Positions 35,250 through 44,943 of a stretch of 64,000 nt of DNA are shown piece after piece (the stretch's first letter is position 1; the number at the start of each line of letters is the position of its first letter). Source of the DNA: Neobacillus terrae (GTDB lineage Bacteria; Bacillota; Bacilli; Bacillales; Cytobacillaceae); assembly GCF_011393025.1 (NCBI RefSeq), contig NZ_JAAOEO010000003.1, positions 124,001 through 188,000 on the forward strand. The letters run 5' to 3'. The notes under the pieces are model-generated. The model did not search any database and had not been told where the DNA came from. It was given only the letters and a program-made list of their open reading frames with translations. The translations under genes and the position numbers were made by a program.

Positions 35250-35762
35250 TTATTTCATTTGTAGTTTTTTTGAATTTATATTTTGGCGAATAATTTTTTT
35301 AAACCTATTAATATCTCCCTTAGAGTGAAAAAAACTTTTAGGCAGAACTATCGCCTTATTACTTGATATTTGCAACCGAAATAAATCTTTATATTCATAT
35401 ATAGAAATGATATCATTCCATTCAATTTGAATATTAGAAGCTTTTCTTTCTTGATTTATTCCGTTGCCATTAATCCAATATTTCACTTCATTTTTAATCA
35501 CTTGATCACTGGTAAACTCCTTACGTACACGAAGGTACAATAGAAACCATCTAATTATCTCGACTACAATCCCGATTATTATAGAAACGAATAATGAATA
35601 GCCAATCCCAAGCTCGGGATTAAACATTTTAAAAATAAAGAATAAAACAATGATTACACTAAAAAAATAGTAGGTCTCCGGTTTTTTCTTTGCATGAAAA
35701 TTGTATCTTTTAAAATCATTAAAAGTTAATGTTCCTGATAATTCTAATGCATTAGGTGACAT
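35250..35762 (-). CDS. YcxB-like membrane protein
   Basis: 170 residues: an N-terminal strand (SGTLTFNDFKRYN), two adjacent membrane helices (about 31-50 and 54-75), and a C-terminal beta domain with IQIEWNDIISIYEYKDLFRLQI and a Leu-Pro-Lys-Ser-Phe-Phe motif, typical of YcxB-like proteins of unknown function. ATG 35762 follows TTGGAGGTAAATGA. Convergent with ywqA. Confidence 0.8.
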   Translation of the reverse strand: MSPNALELSGTLTFNDFKRYNFHAKKKPETYYFFSVIIVLFFIFKMFNPELGIGYSLFVSIIIGIVVEIIRWFLLYLRVRKEFTSDQVIKNEVKYWINGNGINQERKASNIQIEWNDIISIYEYKDLFRLQISSNKAIVLPKSFFHSKGDINRFKKIIRQNINSKKLQMK

Positions 35763-35794
35763 TCATTTACCTCCAATTTATCTAAAGCATAATA

Positions 35795-35830
35795 AAATCC
35801 ACACTGTCCCTCTTGGGAAGGTGTGGATTT
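35795..35830. terminator. Terminator of the propeller/wall-binding gene
   Basis: AAATCCACAC / GTGTGGATTT stem enclosing a second small stem; A and T runs on both sides. It lies just beyond the minus-strand stop at 35853 and upstream of the YcxB-like gene. Confidence 0.8.
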
Positions 35831-35852
35831 ATTATTAAAGACTAAGTATTAT

Positions 35853-38684
35853 TTATTTCTTTAAAATTCCCCTTGAATCAAAATAGTACCATCTACCACT
35901 TATTTTTTGTCTTCCAGTCAGCATGATTCCTTGAATGTTAAAGAAGTACCTTTTGCCGCTAATCGTTTGCCAGCCTGTTAGCATCCATCCGGACGCATTA
36001 AAGTAATACTTCTTGCCGCTGATACTCTGCCAGCCCGTCACCATCATACCGGACGCATTAAAGTAATACTTCTTGCCGCTGATATTCTGCCAGCTCGTCA
36101 CCATCATACCGGACGCATTAAAGTAATACTTCTTACCGCTGATACTCTGCCAGCCCGTCACCATCATACCGGACGCATTAAAGTAATACTTCCTGCCGCT
36201 GATACTCTGCCAGCCCGTCTGCATTTCTCCATTTGCATTAAAATAATATTTTTTACCACCTATGCTTTGCCAGCCTGTCATCATTTCTCCGTTTGAATTA
36301 AAGTAATATTTTTTACCACTACTTATAATTTGCCAGCTCACCAGCATTGCACCAGTTGAATTGAAGTAATACTTCTTCCCACTTATTGATTGCCAGCTCA
36401 CCAGCATTTGACCCATATTATTAAAATAATATTTGACCCCTGAGATAGTTTGCCAGCCAGTTAACATCGCACCGTTTGAATTGAAATAGTGCTTCCTGCC
36501 CGCTATAAGCTGCCAGCCTGTCTGCATTTCTCCACTACTATTAAAGTAATACTTAAATCCAGATATAGTTTGCCAACCCGTTTGCATTGCCCCTGCAGAA
36601 TTGAAGTAATACTTCTTTCCCTCTATAATTTGCCAGCCTGTCAGGCTTTTTCCATCATTATTAAAAAAGTATTTTAACCCGTCTATAATTTGCCAGCCGT
36701 TTGGCGCAGTGCTTAATACGCTACAAGAATATCTTCCGTTATTATCAGTAGCCAACCCAATTAATTTGCCAGCCTGATAATAAATCTTTAGCCAGGTTAA
36801 ATCCTTATCTATCGTATATAAATATTTATCTGAATTGTATTGGTATACATCAATCCCTTTGTCTTTCCGTGCAGCAAATGTCAGCTGATCTGGGAGACTA
36901 AAAGCATAATCTTTATAGCCAGCCTCTTCCTTTAAGCTAAATTTATAATGCATAGATAAATCAAAAACAACACCGCTGTTATTGAACAAGCTGGAACCAT
37001 CTGGCGTAAATTTAGCATATGGTTCAAGAGAAAAATCACCGTGGTAAGGAGAATCGCTGTGCTGCCTTAAAATACCGTCTTCAAACTGATATTCCTCTAC
37101 GTCCCTAGGACTTAGATTAGTAGTAAGGGCATAAATACTGGAGGTTTCACCATTATTATAGATGTAGGAATTATCATGGATATTAATTTCCATTGTATTA
37201 GGATTTGGTATTTCTTCCCCTGTTGCAACCGAGTACACTTTAAGGGGCCCATATTTTGATCCAGAGACAATATAAATATATCCCTTCTTATCAATAGCGA
37301 TATCAAATGGATCCGTATTAATATCTATTAATCTGGTTACTTTAAAAGTTTCGGTGTCTATCTCTGCAATTGCTCCGGTAAAAGATGATGCATAGGAATA
37401 TCTGAGATGGGAGCTATTATGCTGAGTAACATAAAGTTTATTATTATAGAAATCGATTCGCTCTGCTGGACTTGGCAAAGTTATTGTCTTAACCTCTCCG
37501 GTCGAAAAATTTACCGAATAGAGGTTCTTACTTCCAAACTTGGTAATATAGATAACAGGTTTTACCGGATCCAATACTGTATCATTCGGTCTAAATCCCA
37601 AATTTTCAAGAGTTCCTAATGGGATTGTCTTCCCCGGTAAAGGTAAGTTAGCTGATGGCTGGAAATCTGTTTTGATTGGTTCAATAAAATATTTCCCGCT
37701 GCTATCCTTATCAATGGTTATTAAGCTGCCATTTTGAAAGTGAAGCCTTTGAACATTTAAATCCTTTCTTAAGGAATATAAGAAATTAGGTGTCCCGTAT
37801 TGATATACATCTATTCCACCCGTGGTACTTGCACCAAAGGTTAAAGAACCATCTGAGTTAAATTCAAAATCATTATAGGTCTTTCCTAAAGAAAAACTGA
37901 GTTCCATATCCCCTGACTGATAATTGGCAAGGCCAAATACAAGCCCGCTATTATTGTAATAAGTCAAACCTTCAGGAGACAATTTACCTGTTCCTTTTAT
38001 GGTTTTATTCCAGACTGTGGGATATTGATAGTGATTCTTAATTGTACCGTTATTGATTTCATATGCTTCATAACCTAAAGAACCACCGTAATTAACATTC
38101 CCATAAATTTTTGAGGTTGCTCCATCAAAAAGGATATTTGTGGATTCGAACATTTGAATCATATGGATATTTTTTACCAATTGTATTATCTCTTTATTTT
38201 CATCAATGGAATATACTCTCAATTGTCCCCATTGTCCTGATCCAGGAGAAATATATATGTAGCCATTATCACCAACAGCTATATCATAGGGATCTTCATC
38301 AATATCCATGATTTTATTCAAGGTGAAACTATCAGTGTCTACCTCTGCAATCCCTCCAATATGTGAACCAAAGTTGTAATGGTCATGTTGTATTTTTTGC
38401 TGAGTAACATAAAGTCTATTATTCTTGATATCCAGTCTTTCTGCTGGATAAGGCAAATTTAGAGAACTTATTTCTCCTGTAGAAAAATTAACAGCATAAA
38501 TTGTTTTGCTGCCTAAACTTGTCATATAAACAACCGGCCTGACAGGATCAATAGCTGTGTCATTTGGAGTAAAGCCTAGACTGATAGGTGTTGTTGAAGC
38601 ATGGACTTGATTGTTTTGAAAGAAAGGGACGGAAGAAGATAACACTAAAAAAAGGATTAAGAGAGATTTTAAAAGCACCTTCAA
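35853..38684 (-). CDS. Secreted protein with duplicated beta-propeller-like half and 14 cell-wall-binding repeats
   Basis: TTG 38684 lies seven bases after AAGGTGGG. Signal peptide of about 29 residues ending VHAS. Residues about 30-350 and 355-665 are two homologous halves (each opens LGFxPNDTxxDPVxPVxYxTxxGSKxxYxVNFSTGE and includes PxPAERxDxxNNxLYVTQ), resembling SMP-30/NHL-like propeller blades. From about 667 to the end there are 14 repeats of 20 residues with (G/S)WQxIxGKKYYFNxxGxMxT, the aromatic cell-wall-binding repeat type found in choline-binding and toxin/glucosyltransferase proteins. One repeat has an extra Ser. Probably a surface-attached recognition protein; no enzyme signature seen. 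Divergent from the amidase at 38920. Confidence 0.85.
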   Translation of the reverse strand: MKVLLKSLLILFLVLSSSVPFFQNNQVHASTTPISLGFTPNDTAIDPVRPVVYMTSLGSKTIYAVNFSTGEISSLNLPYPAERLDIKNNRLYVTQQKIQHDHYNFGSHIGGIAEVDTDSFTLNKIMDIDEDPYDIAVGDNGYIYISPGSGQWGQLRVYSIDENKEIIQLVKNIHMIQMFESTNILFDGATSKIYGNVNYGGSLGYEAYEINNGTIKNHYQYPTVWNKTIKGTGKLSPEGLTYYNNSGLVFGLANYQSGDMELSFSLGKTYNDFEFNSDGSLTFGASTTGGIDVYQYGTPNFLYSLRKDLNVQRLHFQNGSLITIDKDSSGKYFIEPIKTDFQPSANLPLPGKTIPLGTLENLGFRPNDTVLDPVKPVIYITKFGSKNLYSVNFSTGEVKTITLPSPAERIDFYNNKLYVTQHNSSHLRYSYASSFTGAIAEIDTETFKVTRLIDINTDPFDIAIDKKGYIYIVSGSKYGPLKVYSVATGEEIPNPNTMEINIHDNSYIYNNGETSSIYALTTNLSPRDVEEYQFEDGILRQHSDSPYHGDFSLEPYAKFTPDGSSLFNNSGVVFDLSMHYKFSLKEEAGYKDYAFSLPDQLTFAARKDKGIDVYQYNSDKYLYTIDKDLTWLKIYYQAGKLIGLATDNNGRYSCSVLSTAPNGWQIIDGLKYFFNNDGKSLTGWQIIEGKKYYFNSAGAMQTGWQTISGFKYYFNSSGEMQTGWQLIAGRKHYFNSNGAMLTGWQTISGVKYYFNNMGQMLVSWQSISGKKYYFNSTGAMLVSWQIISSGKKYYFNSNGEMMTGWQSIGGKKYYFNANGEMQTGWQSISGRKYYFNASGMMVTGWQSISGKKYYFNASGMMVTSWQNISGKKYYFNASGMMVTGWQSISGKKYYFNASGWMLTGWQTISGKRYFFNIQGIMLTGRQKISGRWYYFDSRGILKK
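35856..36700 (-). repeat. Fourteen tandem 60-bp repeats encoding the wall-binding module
   Basis: Unit of 60 bp (one is 63). Copies between about 35985 and 36240 are nearly identical at the DNA level, the outer ones more divergent, which suggests recent expansion by unequal recombination in the centre of the array. Confidence 0.9.
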
Positions 38685-38919
38685 GAGTAGCCCACCTTTT
38701 AGTTTAATATCAAAATTTTACCAAATAAGCCTTTAAAATTACATGGGAATTTTAACCTATAAAATCACAGTACTAATATATCCAGCTAGTCGTTTACCTT
38801 ATTTTGGTATTTATATCAGCAATTTTTCAGGACTTTTTCCCCTCTTTTTCATACCATTTATGGTTTATAGTGGTATTGTACTTAAAAACAGACAAAAATA
38901 GACAAAAGGTGGGAAATGA

Positions 38920-40155
38920 GTGAAGTTAGCATCATTGTTTAAGAGTTTCTTGTGTTTTCTTGTCCTATTTTCTCTTTTTATGGCATATGAGGGAAAGCCG
39001 GCAGAAGCTGCCTATTCGTATCAGGCAAAAGTGACTGCCTCAAATCTTAATGTTCGTTCTGGAGCTGGTACTGGATATTCCACTGTAGGCTCAGTTTCAC
39101 AAGGAAAGATTGTTACAGTTGTCGCCCAAAAAACCGGATGGTCCCAAATTGCCTATGGAACTTTAAAAGGCTGGGTATCCTCGCAGTATTTAACCCTGTC
39201 TACTTGGACAGGTTATGTAAATGCCACAAGCTTAACTTTGAGGCAATCCGCTAGTTTAACAAGTGCTAGTTTGGCCGTACTTCCACGAAACACAGCTTTG
39301 ACAGTCCAAGGATCTGATTCCACCTGGCTGAAAGTGTACGTGCCTTCTAAAAAGCTTTATGGCTGGGTATCATCTTCTTATGTTTCAAAAAGTCCAGTTG
39401 CCACAACAAGTTCTGTTGTTTATCCTCAGGTCGTTTTAAAACAATCAACGAGCATGAGAAAAGGACCCGGAACTGGTTATGCTATCCTTTCCAATGAAAC
39501 AGTTGGAACTACTTACAGCAAAATCGGTGAAAGTAATGGCTGGTTTCAGGTGAAGAAGTCGAATGGTGTTACAGGGTGGATTCTTGGAACGCTGCTTAGG
39601 GATCCTGCAACAGTTCTTAAAGGGAAAATTATTGTTCTTGATGCCGGACACGGAGGGTACGATGTCGGTGCAGTTGGCCGTCTTTATTATGAAAAAAACC
39701 TTACTCTAAAAACGGTCCTTCAGCTTACTCCCATTTTGCAAAAAGCAGGAGCGAAGGTTGTCTTAACAAGAAGTTCTGATGTATACCAAACCCTTGCATA
39801 TCGCGCTAGTATTAGTAATACTAACCTGGCAAATGCCTTTATCAGTGTTCACTATAATTCACTTAACTCTACTAGTACAGGACTCATGACATTTTATTAT
39901 AGTTCTTCAAAGGACCAGGCTTTGGCCACATCCCTTCAAAAGGGCATTAGGTCTAAAACCACGGCCCTTCCTGATAAAGGTGTTAAGTTCGGCGATTATC
40001 ACGTTCTTCGGGAAAATAAAAGACCAGCTGCCTTAATAGAATTAGGGTTTCTTTCAAATCCTACTGAGGAAAAAGTAATTTCTTCATCAACGTTCCAAAC
40101 AAACGCGGTAAATGGAATTTATACTGGTTTATTTAATTATTTTCTAACAAGATAA
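38920..40155 (+). CDS. Secreted N-acetylmuramoyl-L-alanine amidase with three SH3b domains
   Basis: GTG 38920 follows AAAGGTGGG. Signal peptide of about 30 residues (EAA end). SH3b repeats at about 35-93, 97-158 and 165-225 with NVRSGAGTGYSxVG and GWVSSxY patterns. The Amidase_3 domain at about 233-411 has His (DAGHGG), Glu (YYEKN), His (VHYNS) and Glu in IELGFLSNPTEE, so zinc and catalytic residues are complete. Similar to the 20997 amidase but without AMIN-like domain or Ala-Pro linker. Likely a wall-remodelling or lytic enzyme. Own terminator. Confidence 0.93.
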   Translation: MKLASLFKSFLCFLVLFSLFMAYEGKPAEAAYSYQAKVTASNLNVRSGAGTGYSTVGSVSQGKIVTVVAQKTGWSQIAYGTLKGWVSSQYLTLSTWTGYVNATSLTLRQSASLTSASLAVLPRNTALTVQGSDSTWLKVYVPSKKLYGWVSSSYVSKSPVATTSSVVYPQVVLKQSTSMRKGPGTGYAILSNETVGTTYSKIGESNGWFQVKKSNGVTGWILGTLLRDPATVLKGKIIVLDAGHGGYDVGAVGRLYYEKNLTLKTVLQLTPILQKAGAKVVLTRSSDVYQTLAYRASISNTNLANAFISVHYNSLNSTSTGLMTFYYSSSKDQALATSLQKGIRSKTTALPDKGVKFGDYHVLRENKRPAALIELGFLSNPTEEKVISSSTFQTNAVNGIYTGLFNYFLTR

Positions 40156-40168
40156 GATTGTGAATTAT

Positions 40169-40204
40169 GGGAAGAAGCCATATTTGGCTGCCTTCCCTTT
40201 TTTT
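40169..40204 (+). terminator. Terminator of the amidase gene
   Basis: GGGAAG..GCCA / TGGC..CTTCCC stem and a seven-T run. Confidence 0.88.
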
Positions 40205-40396
40205 AGTGCTACTTTAATATTTTTTCATGTTGACGTAATAGCTACAAAATCAAGGTAAAAATTGTCGAAACAAAAAATAAATTTTGTAAAGATATACAAG
40301 GTTAAAGCTTCGTAATAAACGAATTCTTAGATTGGAAAAATAATAGTTTTAACAAAAATTATTGTTTTTTAACTTTATTAGGTTGGGGGAACATGA

Positions 40397-43300
40397 ATGG
40401 TTAAAAAGGGGTTTTATATGTTTCTGTTATTAATTATTATCATGAGCGGCACAATTAGTAGTGTATACGCCTCTCCGGTTAATGACAAAGGTACCGCAAA
40501 AGTTCAGGGGAAGATTAAAGAGGGAGAAAAGCTCTTAAAAAACACTTTGGTATTGGTTCATGAAAAGGGGAAACAAAATTGGGTTCAGCTTATGACAGAT
40601 GCCGCTGGATCTTTTAACTCAGACTTAACTGACGGCACCTATACAATTAAAGGGATTAAAGGTAAAAGCAATCCCTGGTATAGCACAGATAAAAGCTTTG
40701 TAGTTAAAGAAGGCAAAATTATAGGATCAAAAGACGGAGAGATTGATCTCCCAATAAAAAGACAAGCTGAGAAGCAAGTAAAAGATAAACAGGAAACAAG
40801 AACATCATTTGTAAAGGGAACAATTAAAGATAAAGCGACTGTCTTAAAGAACACTCAACTTCTGGTACAGGAAAAGGGAAAATTTAATTTGATTCAGACA
40901 GATGCTTCTGGTTCCTTTCAATCCAATCTATCAGATGGTATTTATACTGTTAAAGGCTTTAGAGGGCAAAATAAAGAATGGTATAGTACCAGCGAAGAAT
41001 TTAGTGTAAAAGAAGGAAAAGTAAAAGGTTCAAAAGAAAGCGAGATTGTTATTACAGAAAAGAAAAGGAACAAGAAGATTTCCGATCAAACCAGCAGTTT
41101 TAATGGAATTTTAAGAGAAGGCAGCAAAGGCTTAAAAGCAGATTTATCAATTATAAAATCTGGTGAGGAAGAAATTTATACTGTTTCCTCCAAAGGTGAT
41201 GGAAGCTTCTCTGCAGCACTTCCTGATGGTGAATACTATCTATATGGAATACAAGTTGACGGAGGCACTTACAGGTATGAGCAGAGCTTTTCAATTGAGA
41301 ATGGTAAATTGTTAATAGAAGGTAAACCTCAAACACGTTTATCTATTACCATTCCAATTAAAGCGTATACAGGCAAAGTAAGCGATTCAATAAAACCACT
41401 GTCGGACGCTGATATCGTTTTAGAGAAGTATCTTTCTGAAAATGAATACGATATGGAATTTATTCAGGATGTCATAACTAATAACCAAGGAGCATTTTCC
41501 TTAAGAGCATTAAGTGATGGAAAATATTCCATTAGTATTTATTCCGAAACCTATTCATCCTGGAAAAAGCTAACTTTTGAAGTAGTAAAGGGAATCATTT
41601 ATGTTGATGGAAAAAAGACATCTTCACTTAATATGACAGTCCCCGATATTAACTTAACTGGTACGCTTATGGAAGGAAAGAATCCTATAACCAATGCGTA
41701 CATATCCATAGATGGCGAAACATATGGATTTGGTATGCAGGTTGACTCAAAAGGCCACTATCAATATCGTTTAGAAGATGGAATTTACAGAGTGACTTAT
41801 ATTGGGGAACAAAATCGGGGTACACCGGTAGATATCCCATTTGAAATCCGTAAAGGGCAGCTGCTTCAGAATGGAGAAATATCATCCAATTTAAAAATTG
41901 ATTTGCCACCAGTCACTTTAACAGGAAAGCTGCTGGACTCAGGGAAAGCAGTTCAAGGTGGATTAGACATTATAAGTGATGACGGCCAGTCGTATTATGC
42001 TGCAACCGATGAGAGTGGAATCTATTCATTACGTTTGAAGGATGGCTCCTATGAAGCTCGAAACGGTTACTTATCTGATGAAGGAACAGATATTTGGCTT
42101 TCTGCCAAATTTCAGATTCTCAACGGCCAGCTTTTAGTTGATGGCCAGGAAAAATCTATGCTGGAGCTTCAGGTACCACCTGTAAGTCTGCATGGTACCG
42201 TAAAGGAAGGCGACAAGGTTTTAACAAGCGGCTACTTTACTGTTTGTTCAGATGAACAAAGTTTTTGCAGTTCAAGAAACTTTAATTCTGATGGAACTTT
42301 CTCTATGCGTCTGGCAGACGGGGAATACCGATTAGATAATGTTCAACTGGAGGATGGGACGACTGCCAATATTAATCAAGTTTTCTCTATTAAAGATGGA
42401 AAAGCATATGTAAATGGAAAGCAAGAAGAGCTGCTTGTCGTTTCAGTTCCACCGATTACATTAAAGGGTACATTGATGGAATCAGGAAAACCGGTGATGG
42501 GCGGAATCTACATCACGGAGGTCAATAATGCGGATAATCCTTTAACAGCTTGGGCCTCAACGGATGAAAACGGCAGCTTCAAATTCCGCCTCCCAGATGG
42601 GGATTATATGGTGTCTACTGTTACTCCTAATGACAACACTGAATTCAGTCCAAGAACAGAATTTAGTATCGTTTCAGGAGAACTATACTTAAACGGGCAG
42701 CCAAAAGATATGCTGGAAATAGCCGTTCCACCTATCACATTAAAAGGTACACTTAGCGAGGCAGGAACCCCTCTTATGGGTCAGGTTAACATCATGGAAA
42801 CCAATAATGCAGACAATCCTCTGCAAGTAATGGCCTGGGCAAATGAGGAAGGAAAATTCCAGTCGCGGCTTCCAGATGGAGATTATGAGGTATCAAATGT
42901 TTATTTGCAGGACGGCAGTTATTTAAGCCAAATAATAGATTTTACTATAAGTTCGGGACAGCTGTATATTAATGGACAGCCTGAAGATATGCTAAATATT
43001 TCAGTTCCTCCTGTTACCCTAAAAGGAAAAATTACGGATTCAGGAAACCCGATTAGTGGTGGCGTCTCTATAATGGAGATTAACAATCCAGATAATCCCC
43101 AGTTTTTGTGGTTTGGAACAACTGAAGAAGGTAGTTTTACAGCCCGCCTTAAGGACGGGGATTATAAGATATATGAGGTCAATCTAAATGATGGCACGTC
43201 TTTTAATCCAGGAATAGAATTTAGTATAAAATCAGGTCAATTGTATGTTAATGGTGAATCGAAAGATACTTTGGAAGTTTCCCCTCCACCTATTACATTG

Positions 43301-44128
43301 GCTGGAAAACTGACTGATTCCGGCCAGCCAATCGGAGGGAACTTAACTATTAGTCAGGTCAATGATCCTAACTTATATACCTCAGTTTGGGTAAACGAGG
43401 ACGGAAAATTCCAATGTCGTCTAAAGGATGGCGATTATAAGGTATCTGATGTGTACCTTAATGATGGAGCCTCATTCAGTCCCGGAATAGAGTTTAGTAT
43501 AAATTCGGGCCACTTATTTATTAATGGACAACCAAAAGATATTCTGGAAATTTCAGCTCCTCCTATTTCTTTAAAAGGTACACTTACTGATTCAGGGAAC
43601 CCGATAATGGGCCAAATCAATATTGAAAGCACCAATATCGATAACCCTTTATATTTTTATTCTTCGGCCAATGAAGAAGGCAATTTCCAATCACGGTTGC
43701 CAGATGGGGATTATAAGGTATCTGATGTTTATCTAAATGATGGAACAACATACAGCCCAAAAATAGTCTTCAGTATTATTTCTGGCCATATTTATGTAAA
43801 TGGCGAACTGACTGATCTTCTCAATATAACTGTTCCACCTATCACTCTATCGGGCACTGTTTATAATGGCGAGCAAGTTGTAATGGATGGAAACGTAGGA
43901 ATAAGTTCATTAGATGAAAATCATAATAGCTATAATGGTTGGATTCAAGGTGGGACCTATAGAGTTCGGCTTCCCGATGGTGAATATGAACTCTCGACCG
44001 TATATGATTACCAAAATGGTTCCTTTTACTTTGGTAAAAAGTTTATCATTTCAGAAGGAAAACTTATTGTAGACGGGCAGGAAGTAAATACTTTGGATTT
44101 GAATTTGAAAGACGGATCGCAACAATAA
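40397..44128 (+). CDS. Secreted 1243-residue protein of 13 tandem beta-sandwich-like repeats
   Basis: ATG 40397 follows TTGGGGGA. Signal peptide of about 26 residues ending VYAS. The rest is 13 repeats of roughly 85-95 residues. Each reads approximately LxGxLxxxGxPxxG, then a strand with NN or DD, GxFxxRLxDGxYxVxxVxLxDG, xFxIxxGxLxxNGxxxDxLxxxVPPxxL. The pattern resembles carboxypeptidase-regulatory or Cna-B/SdrD-like prealbumin sandwiches, but I cannot name a Pfam family. Repeats 8-12 are the most alike. There is no wall-anchor motif or enzyme domain. Likely a fibrous surface or matrix protein (inference). Confidence 0.8.
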   Translation: MVKKGFYMFLLLIIIMSGTISSVYASPVNDKGTAKVQGKIKEGEKLLKNTLVLVHEKGKQNWVQLMTDAAGSFNSDLTDGTYTIKGIKGKSNPWYSTDKSFVVKEGKIIGSKDGEIDLPIKRQAEKQVKDKQETRTSFVKGTIKDKATVLKNTQLLVQEKGKFNLIQTDASGSFQSNLSDGIYTVKGFRGQNKEWYSTSEEFSVKEGKVKGSKESEIVITEKKRNKKISDQTSSFNGILREGSKGLKADLSIIKSGEEEIYTVSSKGDGSFSAALPDGEYYLYGIQVDGGTYRYEQSFSIENGKLLIEGKPQTRLSITIPIKAYTGKVSDSIKPLSDADIVLEKYLSENEYDMEFIQDVITNNQGAFSLRALSDGKYSISIYSETYSSWKKLTFEVVKGIIYVDGKKTSSLNMTVPDINLTGTLMEGKNPITNAYISIDGETYGFGMQVDSKGHYQYRLEDGIYRVTYIGEQNRGTPVDIPFEIRKGQLLQNGEISSNLKIDLPPVTLTGKLLDSGKAVQGGLDIISDDGQSYYAATDESGIYSLRLKDGSYEARNGYLSDEGTDIWLSAKFQILNGQLLVDGQEKSMLELQVPPVSLHGTVKEGDKVLTSGYFTVCSDEQSFCSSRNFNSDGTFSMRLADGEYRLDNVQLEDGTTANINQVFSIKDGKAYVNGKQEELLVVSVPPITLKGTLMESGKPVMGGIYITEVNNADNPLTAWASTDENGSFKFRLPDGDYMVSTVTPNDNTEFSPRTEFSIVSGELYLNGQPKDMLEIAVPPITLKGTLSEAGTPLMGQVNIMETNNADNPLQVMAWANEEGKFQSRLPDGDYEVSNVYLQDGSYLSQIIDFTISSGQLYINGQPEDMLNISVPPVTLKGKITDSGNPISGGVSIMEINNPDNPQFLWFGTTEEGSFTARLKDGDYKIYEVNLNDGTSFNPGIEFSIKSGQLYVNGESKDTLEVSPPPITLAGKLTDSGQPIGGNLTISQVNDPNLYTSVWVNEDGKFQCRLKDGDYKVSDVYLNDGASFSPGIEFSINSGHLFINGQPKDILEISAPPISLKGTLTDSGNPIMGQINIESTNIDNPLYFYSSANEEGNFQSRLPDGDYKVSDVYLNDGTTYSPKIVFSIISGHIYVNGELTDLLNITVPPITLSGTVYNGEQVVMDGNVGISSLDENHNSYNGWIQGGTYRVRLPDGEYELSTVYDYQNGSFYFGKKFIISEGKLIVDGQEVNTLDLNLKDGSQQ

Positions 44129-44140
44129 AATGGAAAATAT

Positions 44141-44172
44141 TAAAGGAATCCTTCTCGGGATTCCTTTATTAC
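44141..44172. terminator. Bidirectional terminator after the repeat protein
   Basis: TAAAGGAATCC, TTCTC loop, GGGATTCCTTTA; the minus-strand gene ending at 44179 also faces it. Confidence 0.82.
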
Positions 44173-44178
44173 CTTCTA

Positions 44179-44583
44179 TTATTCCTCCAATTCCTTTGAA
44201 CTTGCTTGCTGAAGAAAGTGGTCCTTTTTCGTATTTCTAATTTTGATATTTGGATTTTCTGATATAAATAAGAGTCGGTTCTGCTTTTTGATCATAAAGC
44301 TTGAGAAGAGTTTCATGGCATCATTGGCAGTGAGATTTTTCTTTTCATCGTTTAGCTGGAGAGAACTATGGTGAAGTATAAATTCGAGTTGATTTTCGTG
44401 TAAACAAAATGATTTTTCCTGGATAAGTGGGATATATTGATATGGAGAGCAATTTTGCGGAGCTTCTGGCTGTTTGGAAACACAAAGAGCATCATAAAAT
44501 ACAGGTTTTCCGGTTAATTTAATTTCCCTCTCGTTCGGCCTTTCGCCGATAAAGATGACGGAATCTGGAGTGAAATTCTTCAT
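44179..44583 (-). CDS. Hypothetical protein, 134 residues
   Basis: I choose ATG 44583 because AGAGGA lies nine bases upstream; the in-frame ATGs at 44592 and 44604 would lie in or before that SD. The protein starts MKNFTPDSVIFIGERPNE, contains three cysteines and ends in a charged helix with KKDHFLQQASSKELEE. No membrane segment or signal peptide. It occupies the location of small ywp genes next to ssbB, but I do not recognise it as YwpG or any other family. Confidence 0.6.
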   Translation of the reverse strand: MKNFTPDSVIFIGERPNEREIKLTGKPVFYDALCVSKQPEAPQNCSPYQYIPLIQEKSFCLHENQLEFILHHSSLQLNDEKKNLTANDAMKLFSSFMIKKQNRLLFISENPNIKIRNTKKDHFLQQASSKELEE

Positions 44584-44754
44584 TTTTGACATTCCTCTAA
44601 CCATCCCCTATAGACAATCTTTTACATATTTTTTTAATATTCGACATTATATCAGAAAAACCTTTTTAGAAAAAATAAAATATGTTAATATCTTTGCACA
44701 TATAACATTAAAAATGGTTTCATTTAAAAAAATTACTTTACTGCAAAAACAAGC

Positions 44755-44783
44755 GAAGCCGCTGATCGATTATCAGCGGCTTC
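44755..44783 (-). terminator. Strong hairpin downstream of the ssbB operon
   Basis: GAAGCCGCTGAT, 5-base loop, ATCAGCGGCTTC, perfect 12-bp stem. T-rich sequence on the minus side begins only after GCTTG, so strength is uncertain. Confidence 0.65.
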
Positions 44784-44823
44784 TTATATTACAGGGGGGT
44801 TTTATATTAGTATTACCATTTTT

Positions 44824-44893
44824 CCCTCTTATAAACATCATAAAGAAAAGTCCGGCGGGGGAAGCCGGAATCAACAATGAGGATATAAGAGGG
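44824..44893. other. Nested hairpin element, possibly a structured RNA
   Basis: A perfect 10-bp outer stem (CCCTCTTATA 44824-44833 with TATAAGAGGG 44884-44893) encloses a 6-bp inner stem (TCCGGC 44851-44856 with GCCGGA 44864-44869). Together with the terminator-like hairpin at 44755 it could be the 3' part of the ssbB transcript or a small RNA. No known riboswitch consensus recognised. The minus-strand frame through it (28 codons) has only a weak ribosome site. Confidence 0.4.
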
Positions 44894-44943
44894 TTTCATT
44901 GATTCTCTATAGGTGGATTTTGGGAGAAATTTGTTTTGAGTAA

